Source: an uncultured Clostridia bacterium (GTDB taxonomy: Bacteria; Bacillota; Clostridia; Oscillospirales; Acutalibacteraceae). From it: DNA of 5,579 nucleotides. The notes beneath the pieces were generated by a model. It saw only the letters and a program-made list of their open reading frames with translations, was not told where the DNA came from and searched no databases. The position numbers and the translations under genes were made by a program. Location: assembly GCA_947624755.1 (NCBI GenBank), contig CANQLQ010000146.1, positions 1-5,579 on the forward strand, given 5' to 3'. Positions 1-5,325 of the stretch are shown here, in pieces. Positions within the stretch are counted from its first letter, which is position 1; every line of letters starts with the position of its first letter.

Positions 1-768
1 ATTCTTGCGGTCATGCTGGTTGGTATCACTGCCTTTGTTTGCATATACACACGTCCGTTGCAGCTTACCAAAAATTTGGAAAATCAGCAAAACAAACAAA
101 GAAGAATCATAGCGTCAATTTCGCACGACATAAAAACACCGCTTACTTCCATTATGGGATTTACCGAAAGACTTAAAAAAGATAATATCCCCCCGGAAAG
201 AAGGCAGAGATATCTTGAAACGGTATACAGCAAGTCGCTTGAAATCCGAAGTCTTGTTGATGAATTTGATGAATATCTCGGGTATAATATGCTTCAAGAT
301 TCAAAAACTGTTGTTATAAGTACCGCAGAATTGTGCAAGGCCATTAATGACGAGTATGCAAAAGAACTTGAAGATCTTGATGTTGATTTTAAAGTAATTT
401 ACCATGGAAAGAAAATTTTTATCAGAGTGGATCCGGCAAAAATCAAACGTGTTTTCGGTAATCTTATCGGAAACAGCCTTAAACATTTCGACAAAGAGGA
501 AAAAAAGATACTCATACAGATTGAAAGCGGAAGAGACAATGTTCTTATCCGCTACGGCGATAATGGCGAAGGTATTGACCCGAATAAGTTTGACATTATT
601 TTTGAACCTCTTTATACTTCGGACAAGGGAAGAAAGGTTGCAGGTCTTGGGCTTGCCATATGCCGTGAAATTGTTGAAAGCCACGGCGGAAGGATCTATG
701 CACAAAAATCCCCTTTGGGAGGACTTGAGATATGTATTGAGCTTGAAAAAGAAGTGGTATTTTTTTAA
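1..768 (+). CDS. Sensor histidine kinase, C-terminal part (5' end outside window)
   Basis: This is the kinase half of a two-component system: it autophosphorylates on histidine with ATP and passes the phosphate to a response regulator. The frame is open from base 1, so the in-frame ATG at 13 is probably internal. The first 17 or so codons encode a hydrophobic transmembrane helix ending in YTRP. Only about 20 residues separate it from the dimerisation helix, too few for a normal HAMP domain. The H-box reads SHDIKTPLTS, with the phospho-accepting His at 124-126. The catalytic domain follows: N-box NLIGNSLKH (Asn at 472), G1 box DNGEG (559-573), F-box FEPLYTSD (601-624) and G2 box GLGLAI (643-660). 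All ATP-binding motifs are intact and the protein ends normally at TAA 766-768. The sensor part and the partner regulator are not in the window, so the signal is unknown. No clear terminator follows. Confidence 0.95.
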   Translation: MLAVMLVGITAFVCIYTRPLQLTKNLENQQNKQRRIIASISHDIKTPLTSIMGFTERLKKDNIPPERRQRYLETVYSKSLEIRSLVDEFDEYLGYNMLQDSKTVVISTAELCKAINDEYAKELEDLDVDFKVIYHGKKIFIRVDPAKIKRVFGNLIGNSLKHFDKEEKKILIQIESGRDNVLIRYGDNGEGIDPNKFDIIFEPLYTSDKGRKVAGLGLAICREIVESHGGRIYAQKSPLGGLEICIELEKEVVFF

Positions 769-886
769 TAAAATCGCAGTTTTAAAATAAAGAGATACTT
801 TTAAATTAAAAAATTTTATTTATAAAAGTACAGATTGACTCATACATAGTTGCCTTAGCGTAAAATTTTCAATCTTTTCCCTAAGT

Positions 887-928
887 AAGCACTGATTAAT
901 ACAAAAAAACCTGAATTAATCAGTGCTT
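887..928. repeat. Perfect 14-bp inverted repeat with 14-base loop
   Basis: The left arm AAGCACTGATTAAT (887-900) is exactly complementary to the right arm ATTAATCAGTGCTT (915-928), with an A-rich loop (901-914). No T-run follows the stem, so it is not a typical intrinsic terminator. The right arm plus flank (913-930) matches 1034-1051 at 15 of 18 bases, in the same orientation. The left arm at 887 and the copy near 1049 could therefore be the ends of a small element of about 163 bp (MITE-like). It could equally be a dispersed palindromic repeat or a regulator-binding site. The structure is seen directly; its nature is inference. Confidence 0.7.
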
Positions 929-1007
929 CCCTAAAAACATAGTTTTAATTTATATTATCTTTTTCATATATAAAGTATAGCCTGCGGCTTTGACAAACCG
1001 ACAAAGA

Positions 1008-1029
1008 AGTTCCCTCGCTAAAGGGAATT
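1008..1029 (+). other. Small hairpin in the leader of the LCP operon
   Basis: TTCCCT (1010-1015) pairs with AGGGAA (1022-1027) across a 6-base loop, and a G-T plus an A-T pair (1009/1028, 1008/1029) can extend the stem. No T-run follows. It ends about 25 bases before the Shine-Dalgarno. It may be a leader structure or chance. Confidence 0.35.
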
Positions 1030-1033
1030 GCAT

Positions 1034-1051
1034 GACTTAATCATAGCTTCC
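1034..1051 (+). repeat. Diverged third copy of the palindrome arm
   Basis: GACTTAATCATAGCTTCC matches 913-930 (GAATTAATCAGTGCTTCC) at 15 of 18 positions in the same orientation. It lies immediately upstream of the Shine-Dalgarno of the first LCP gene, so it would be in that gene's 5' leader if the promoter is upstream. Confidence 0.45.
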
Positions 1052-1054
1052 ATA

Positions 1055-1062
1055 GAAGGGTG
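1055..1062 (+). promoter_or_regulatory. Ribosome binding site that selects the TTG start at 1069
   Basis: GAAGGGTG followed by AT resembles the consensus AAGGAGGTGAT. Its spacing fits the TTG at 1069 but not the in-frame GTG at 1060, which lies inside the site. The methyltransferase gene at 3692 has the same arrangement (strong site, T-rich spacer, TTG). Confidence 0.65.
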
Positions 1063-1068
1063 ATTTTT

Positions 1069-2592
1069 TTGAATAACCAAAACAGCAAACCTGAAAATAA
1101 GAGATTAGAAAATATTGAAGCAATAAAAGAAAAGATAAAAAAAGGCTTTAAGGGTTTTCTTGTTTTCGCAAAAAAGCATAAAGCAGTTACCTCAATTGTC
1201 GTTGCCGCCATTGTGTTAATTGTGGCTGTTTTTGGAACGATAAACCATTTTCTTGGAAAAATCAATATTATTGACGACTCTAAATCGTTGGCAATTATCA
1301 CTCTTTCAACCGGAGAAAAGATTGATGTAAGCAAGCTTATTAAAAATCCCGACGGCACTTACAGCCTTCCTGACGGACGAAGGTTTGACACTGACGGCAC
1401 GGTATGGAATCTTGACGGAAGTATAGTATACTATGACGGCAGTTATTTGAAGTTTGACGGAACTGCCGTTTTGAGCGACGGAACGACAATTTATCCCGAC
1501 GGCAATGTTGTTTTCCAGGACGGATTTTATCTTCATAACACCGGAATAAAAGTTGACAAGAATGCATACGCAAAGTTTAAAACCGGCGAAAAGGCACATA
1601 TTACAACTTTTACGATTAATAAAGATGGAACTATAAACCCAAAGAAATCCAATCTTTCTTCAATTAAATATGCGGCGAACGGTTCAATAAAAATAGATCT
1701 TTCATCTTTAGATGAAGATGCGGCGATAATTGAAATGTCAAGAGATAAACTTGCGCAAGGAGATAAGGAAATTCTTGCTAACGCAAATGACAGGAAAGTT
1801 TGGTATAATGATAATATCATTAACATTCTTGTTATGGGCATAGATGAAGGAAACAAGACTTATCCGTTTGGCCGTTCAGACTCTATGGTTGTTTTTTCAA
1901 TAAATAAAATTTCCAAAAAAATAAAAATGATCTCTCTTTCAAGAGCGGCATATGTTGCAATTATCGGTTATGATAATACAAGACTCAATCACGCCCACGG
2001 CCTTGGCGGAGCGCCGCTTGCAATAGATACGGTAGAAAGAAACTATAAAATCAGGATTGACAATTATGTAAGCGCCAATTTTGATACATTCAAACAGCTT
2101 ATTGATACAATCGGCGGAGTAAAAATAAAACTGACTTCTGCCGAAGCCTCTGCACTTAAAAACAAAATTAAGGCAAATTCATTGGCATATAACGGTGCGG
2201 GAACCTATAATCTTAACGGAAATCTTGCCCTTGAATATGTACGTCTTAGAAAAATTGACACCGATAAAGCAAGAACCCAGCGTCAGCGGAATGTTCTAAT
2301 GGCAATTATTAACAAAGCTAAAGGAATGGGTATTTTTCAAATGACGACAACTCTTAACCGTATTCTTCCGCTTATTACAACTGACCTTTCAAAAAGTGAA
2401 ATTCTTTCTCAACTGGTGAATGTTCAGTCATATCTCGACAGCAGTATTGAGCAGTATGTAATACCATACAAGCCGACGTTATTGACCCTTGTCGGAGATT
2501 TTGAAGTTCTTCTTCTTAATTGGGATAGTGAAATCAAGTATCTTCACAACCTTATATACGGTGATGTTACCCCTTCATATTATGAAAAGTAA
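1069..2592 (+). CDS. LytR-CpsA-Psr (LCP) family ligase with N-terminal Asp-Gly heptad-repeat domain
   Basis: LCP enzymes transfer undecaprenyl-diphosphate-linked glycopolymers (teichoic acid, capsule-type) to peptidoglycan outside the membrane. With the TTG start this is 507 residues. Residues 1-38 are lysine-rich and cytoplasmic, and about 39-58 form one membrane helix. Residues about 81-190 are an extracellular repeat region with D-G turns every 7 residues. The LCP domain runs from about 253 to the end. Its marks are NILVMGID with Asp259, GRSDSM with Asp271 (the expected metal-binding aspartates), SLSR with Arg292, the HAHGLGG segment, IGGV, and the arginine cluster RLRK...RTQRQR (Arg392, 394, 402, 405) that should bind the pyrophosphate. 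The usual SxPRDT motif is SLSRAA here: the arginine is kept but the following Asp is lost. No in-frame ATG occurs before about 1735, so a TTG (or GTG 1060) start is needed to include the membrane anchor. The second LCP gene follows after 12 bases, so they are probably co-transcribed. The polymer substrate cannot be told. Confidence 0.93.
   Translation: MNNQNSKPENKRLENIEAIKEKIKKGFKGFLVFAKKHKAVTSIVVAAIVLIVAVFGTINHFLGKINIIDDSKSLAIITLSTGEKIDVSKLIKNPDGTYSLPDGRRFDTDGTVWNLDGSIVYYDGSYLKFDGTAVLSDGTTIYPDGNVVFQDGFYLHNTGIKVDKNAYAKFKTGEKAHITTFTINKDGTINPKKSNLSSIKYAANGSIKIDLSSLDEDAAIIEMSRDKLAQGDKEILANANDRKVWYNDNIINILVMGIDEGNKTYPFGRSDSMVVFSINKISKKIKMISLSRAAYVAIIGYDNTRLNHAHGLGGAPLAIDTVERNYKIRIDNYVSANFDTFKQLIDTIGGVKIKLTSAEASALKNKIKANSLAYNGAGTYNLNGNLALEYVRLRKIDTDKARTQRQRNVLMAIINKAKGMGIFQMTTTLNRILPLITTDLSKSEILSQLVNVQSYLDSSIEQYVIPYKPTLLTLVGDFEVLLLNWDSEIKYLHNLIYGDVTPSYYEK
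1309..1644 (+). repeat. 21-bp (7-residue) tandem repeat encoding Asp-Gly turns inside the first LCP gene
   Basis: Asp-Gly codon pairs start at 1351, 1372, 1393, 1414, 1435, 1456, 1477, 1498 and 1519: nine in a row at exactly 21-bp spacing. A Thr-Gly continues the phase at 1540. The phase also holds at 14-residue spacing on both sides: Thr-Gly at 1309 before, and Thr-Gly at 1582 and Asp-Gly at 1624 after. The five residues between turns are mostly alternating hydrophobic/polar or aromatic (for example TYSLP, TVWNL, SIVYY, SYLKF), which suggests short beta strands joined by tight turns. The DNA between the GAC-GG cores has diverged, so this is an old protein-level repeat and not a recent DNA expansion. 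Confidence 0.9.
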
Positions 2593-2604
2593 GGAGACTC
2601 GTAT

Positions 2605-3645
2605 ATGAAACTTACAAAAGGGAAAAAAGCTTTAATAATAGCTGCTTGCGTTTTAATTTTATTAATAGGCTGTATTGCCGCTGTTGCAAACCATTATCTA
2701 AATAAAATTGATTTTGATGACGGATCATCACAGACAGCTCCGTCCGGACTCGAAGATGACGATGAAGAAGACATTTTTAATTCCGGTAAGCTTGACACAT
2801 CGGAATCCTCCGAACTTTCAAAGGCGGACGAAAGTATCAAAGGTAATCTTGATGACTCAAAAATTTGCTACAGTGATGAGGTTACAAATATTCTTGTAAT
2901 GGGAATTGACTATGGCAGCAAAAAATATCCGTATGGCCGCTCGGACTCAATGATTGTTGTTTCGATAAATAAAACCGAAAAGAAAATAAAGTTGATCTCT
3001 CTTTCGAGGACAGCTTATGCCGCTATTGCCGGTTATAACAACACTCGTCTGAGCCATGCTCACGGATATGGCGGTCCTCAGCTTGCAATCAAAGCTGTTG
3101 AGCAAAATTATAAAATCAGAATTGACAATTATGTAAGCACAAATTTTGAATCATTTAAAAAGATTATAGATGCCTTTGGCGGTATCAAGATAACTCTTAC
3201 GGCGGCGGAGGCAAGATATTTAAGCAATATTCTCGGTTCTTCTTCGGCAGGCACCTATACTCTAAACGGAACTCAGGCGCTTGCTTATGCAAGGACAAGA
3301 AAAATCGACTCGGATCGTGACCGTACAGGAAGGCAAAGAAAGGTTCTTATTGCTCTTTCGCAAAAGGCAAAAAGTATGAGTATAACGTCAATGATTGGAA
3401 TGCTTGACACAATTTTGCCGCTTGTTAGAACGGATATGAGTAAAACACAGCTAATCAGTCAGGCCGCAAATGCTTTGTCATATCTTAGTTGGGACATACA
3501 GCAGGAGGTTGTTCCGCACAAGTCATCCGGTCTTGTGCTAAGAGGCGGTTTTGAAGTGGTAATTGTTGACTGGGCAGATGAAGTTAAATATGTTCGCGAT
3601 CTGCTTTACAGCTCGAACGAAGTAAAATATGAAGATATGAAATGA
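2605..3645 (+). CDS. LytR-CpsA-Psr (LCP) family ligase, paralog of the upstream gene
   Basis: This is a second predicted membrane-anchored wall-glycopolymer ligase, 346 residues. It starts at ATG 2605 behind AAGGAG (2591-2596), which overlaps the stop codon of the previous gene. A short basic N-terminus (MKLTKGKK) is followed by one membrane helix (about 8-28) and an acidic, Ser-rich linker (about 35-85, including EDDDEED). This linker occupies the place of the repeat domain in the upstream paralog. The LCP domain covers about 92-346: NILVMGID with Asp102, GRSDSM with Asp114, SLSR with Arg135, HAHGYGG, FGGI, and RTRKIDSDRDRTGRQR with Arg230, 232, 240 and 243. The canonical RDT is RTA here, as in the paralog (RAA). 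By hand the two proteins agree at about 66 of 92 residues from GRSDSM onward, so they arose by tandem duplication. The stop codon lies inside a strong hairpin. Confidence 0.95.
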   Translation: MKLTKGKKALIIAACVLILLIGCIAAVANHYLNKIDFDDGSSQTAPSGLEDDDEEDIFNSGKLDTSESSELSKADESIKGNLDDSKICYSDEVTNILVMGIDYGSKKYPYGRSDSMIVVSINKTEKKIKLISLSRTAYAAIAGYNNTRLSHAHGYGGPQLAIKAVEQNYKIRIDNYVSTNFESFKKIIDAFGGIKITLTAAEARYLSNILGSSSAGTYTLNGTQALAYARTRKIDSDRDRTGRQRKVLIALSQKAKSMSITSMIGMLDTILPLVRTDMSKTQLISQAANALSYLSWDIQQEVVPHKSSGLVLRGGFEVVIVDWADEVKYVRDLLYSSNEVKYEDMK

Positions 3646-3679
3646 GGCTGTTCTATGAGTTTTCAGAACAGCCTCATTT
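3640..3679 (+). terminator. 15-bp hairpin over the LCP stop codon, terminator-like
   Basis: AAATGAGGCTGTTCT (3640-3654) is exactly complementary to AGAACAGCCTCATTT (3665-3679) with a 10-base loop. The TGA stop of the LCP gene (3643-3645) is in the left arm. Only TTT follows on the right, then GGAGGT, the ribosome site of the next gene, begins at 3680. The GC-rich stem core is typical of Clostridia intrinsic terminators but the T-run is minimal, so termination may be partial. It could instead be a processing or mRNA-stability structure. Confidence 0.7.
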
Positions 3680-3685
3680 GGAGGT
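3680..3685 (+). promoter_or_regulatory. Ribosome binding site for the TTG start of the rRNA methyltransferase
   Basis: GGAGGT is a full-strength site 6 bases before TTG 3692. No ATG near here is in the right frame, so this site decides the start. It directly abuts the 3' foot of the hairpin at 3640-3679. Confidence 0.85.
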
Positions 3686-3691
3686 ATTATT

Positions 3692-5047
3692 TTGGTTCTT
3701 AAAAAAAATGATGAGATAACTCTTGAAATAACCGCGCTGACTTCGCAGGGAAGCGGCGTCGGACATTTTGAAAAAATGGCAATATTTGTCGAAGGCGCTG
3801 TAACAGGTGACAAGCTGCTTGTACATATAATAAAAGTTAAAAGCAGCTATGCGGTCGGAATAATCAAAAAAATCCTCAAGCCTTCCTGTTACAGAATTGT
3901 TTCGGATTGTCCTGTTTCTGATAAATGCGGAGGCTGTTCCTACCGTAACATAAAATATGAGTATGAACTCGAAATGAAAAAGCAGATCGTTGAAGACGCT
4001 CTTCAAAGAATTGGCGGTCTGGACATAGAAGTTGATGAAATACTTAGCATAGACGATAACAATCATTACCGAAATAAAGGGCAATATCCCGTTTCTATGG
4101 ACAATGACGGCAAAACGCTTATTGGTTTTTATGCAAAACGAAGCCATAGAATCATAGACTGCCGAACCTGTTTACTTGCCCCGAAGGAATTTGAAAAAAT
4201 TCTTAATGTTATTGAACATTGGGCGGCACAGGCAGGTATAAGTTTTTACGATGAAAAAACCGGAAAAGGCATACTTCGTCATATTTATTTAAGAAAAGCT
4301 TATGCCACAAAAGAAACCATGGTATGTCTTGTTATAAATGCCGAAAGTGTACCGAAAAAAGATAAGCTTATAGCTGAACTTACAAAGACAGATGAAACGA
4401 TTTGTTCGGTTGTCCTTAACATAAACAAAAAGAACACAAACGTAATTCTTGGCGGCAGATGCGAAACGATTTACGGAAAAGACTATATTGAAGATATACT
4501 TTGCGGTTTACATTTTCGTATTTCGGCTCTGTCATTTTTTCAGGTTAATCCGAAGGGAACCGAACTGCTTTATAACAAGGCAAAGGAATATGCCGCTCTT
4601 GACAAAGGAAAAGTTCTTCTTGACCTTTATTGCGGGACCGGAACGATCGGTCTTAGTATGCAAGGAAATGCAAAAGAGGTGATAGGGGTTGAAATAATTC
4701 CCGAGGCAATTGAAAATGCGAAAGAAAATGCAAGGCTTAATGAAATTACCAATGCACGTTTTATTTGTGACGATGCGGCAGGCGCTGCAAAAAAGCTTTT
4801 AAATGAGGGCTTAAGACCTGACGTAATAGTTCTTGACCCTCCGAGAAAGGGTTGCAGCAGGGAAGTTATTGACACCGTTGTTTTTATGAGACCTGAAAGA
4901 GTGGTTTATGTTTCGTGTGACCCGGCAACACTCGCGAGGGACTGCAAAATTTTTGAAGAGCTTGGATATAAAGTGCAAAAAGTTACAGCGGTGGATATGT
5001 TCCCGAGAACAACACATGTGGAGACGGTTGTTCAACTTTCCAAGTGA
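3692..5047 (+). CDS. rlmD: 23S rRNA (uracil-C5)-methyltransferase, RlmD/RumA (TrmA) family
   Basis: It is predicted to methylate C5 of a uridine in 23S rRNA using S-adenosylmethionine in the cytoplasm; 451 residues, normal for the family. An N-terminal TRAM-type RNA-binding domain covers about 1-60. The 4Fe-4S ligands are Cys73, Cys79 and Cys82 (CPVSDKCGGC) and Cys160 (CRTC). The C-terminal Rossmann methyltransferase domain has FFQVNP (about 282-287), the SAM loop DLYCGTGTIGL (311-321), GVEIIPEAIENA (332-343), DPPRKG (382-387), the nucleophile Cys409 in YVSCDPATLARD, and the general base Glu444 in THVETV. All catalytic residues are present. In Firmicutes a single enzyme (RlmCD type) may modify both U747 and U1939, and several paralogs can coexist, so the exact target base is uncertain. 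The start is TTG behind GGAGGT. No promoter is evident in the 46-base gap, so expression probably relies on read-through past the hairpin or a promoter inside the LCP gene. Confidence 0.93.
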   Translation: MVLKKNDEITLEITALTSQGSGVGHFEKMAIFVEGAVTGDKLLVHIIKVKSSYAVGIIKKILKPSCYRIVSDCPVSDKCGGCSYRNIKYEYELEMKKQIVEDALQRIGGLDIEVDEILSIDDNNHYRNKGQYPVSMDNDGKTLIGFYAKRSHRIIDCRTCLLAPKEFEKILNVIEHWAAQAGISFYDEKTGKGILRHIYLRKAYATKETMVCLVINAESVPKKDKLIAELTKTDETICSVVLNINKKNTNVILGGRCETIYGKDYIEDILCGLHFRISALSFFQVNPKGTELLYNKAKEYAALDKGKVLLDLYCGTGTIGLSMQGNAKEVIGVEIIPEAIENAKENARLNEITNARFICDDAAGAAKKLLNEGLRPDVIVLDPPRKGCSREVIDTVVFMRPERVVYVSCDPATLARDCKIFEELGYKVQKVTAVDMFPRTTHVETVVQLSK

Positions 5048-5098
5048 GAAATCCGGTCAAATAAGATCAGCGTTGACTTCTCTCTGTAGGATATGGAT

Positions 5099-5297
5099 AT
5101 GTACGTCATCCGGAAATTTGCGACCTGTGGAGAGATCAAGGCTTATGTGAAAGACCACCGGCCTTTCGGTTTCTTCCCTCTATATAGCACGAGTGAAACA
5201 GAAATGCGGTATCATTAAACGAGAGGATTATAGCAAGCCGAAGTCGGAGAACGCCGGACAGCCACAATGTCCGCCGGAGTATTTCAAGATGATATAA
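5099..5297 (+). pseudogene. Frameshifted remnant of an unidentified small protein
   Basis: Two overlapping coding-like fragments in different frames read as one broken gene. The first starts at ATG 5099 (or 5093) behind a weak AGGA and reads MYVIRKFATCGEIKAYVKDH and on to FGFFPLYS, ending at TAA 5216-5218. The second frame is closed upstream by TGA at 5148, then reads IARVKQKCGIIKREDYSK, continues through KPKSENAGQPQCPPE and ends in YFKMI at TAA 5295-5297. A one-base shift near 5180-5190 would join them into about 66 residues. Both pieces use more G/C at third positions than the genes to the left; 5221-5280 is 35 of 60 G+C. The second fragment has the look of the C-terminal tail of proteins on Clostridia mobile elements, but I cannot name the family. 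It may not be a gene at all. Confidence 0.35.
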
Positions 5298-5314
5298 CCA
5301 TACACTCATAGCAT

Positions 5315-5319
5315 AGGAG
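5315..5319 (+). promoter_or_regulatory. Ribosome binding site of the phosphotransferase-like gene
   Basis: AGGAG lies 6 bases before ATG 5326, which favours this ATG over the in-frame ATG at 5335. Confidence 0.7.
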
Positions 5320-5325
5320 AGCATT

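Larger units (their letters stand above)
769..1068. other. AT-rich intergenic region with palindromes, no gene
   Basis: These 300 bases separate the kinase from the first LCP gene. I see no credible coding frame. The first 90 bases are almost pure A/T and hold no GC-rich terminator stem. From 877 the region carries a perfect 14-bp inverted repeat, the 8-mer TTCCCTAA twice in direct orientation (877-884 and 927-934), and a diverged third copy of the palindrome arm at 1034-1051. A small hairpin sits at 1008-1029. A perfect TTGACA occurs at 990-995 but no -10 box lies at proper spacing. The promoter of the LCP operon is probably in here, but I cannot place it. Confidence 0.7.

Noticed and set aside
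301..705. A 134-codon minus-strand open frame inside the histidine kinase
   Set aside because: It is antisense to intact kinase motifs and shows no recognisable domain.
404..790. A 128-codon plus-strand frame overlapping the kinase
   Set aside because: It is an out-of-frame shadow of the kinase with no ribosome site or recognisable product.
887..934. The 14-bp palindrome as the terminator of the kinase gene
   Set aside because: It is 120 bases beyond the stop codon, AT-rich in the inner stem, and not followed by a T-run.
877..934. CRISPR-like array
   Set aside because: There are only two or three diverged arm copies, with no regular spacers and no cas genes.
990..1022. TTGACA as a -35 box for the LCP operon
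   Set aside because: At 16-18 base spacing the sequence is GC-rich (CCTCGC area) with no TATAAT-like box; the nearest candidate is 21 bases away.
1306..1599. Minus-strand open frames across the LCP repeat region, rich in Arg/Cys/Ser
   Set aside because: They mirror the 21-bp repeat on the opposite strand and lack a ribosome site; the plus-strand LCP reading explains the region.
5255..5273. Hairpin CGGACA/TGTCCG with a 7-base loop
   Set aside because: It is only 6 bp, lies within a coding-like fragment and has no T-run, so it is probably chance.
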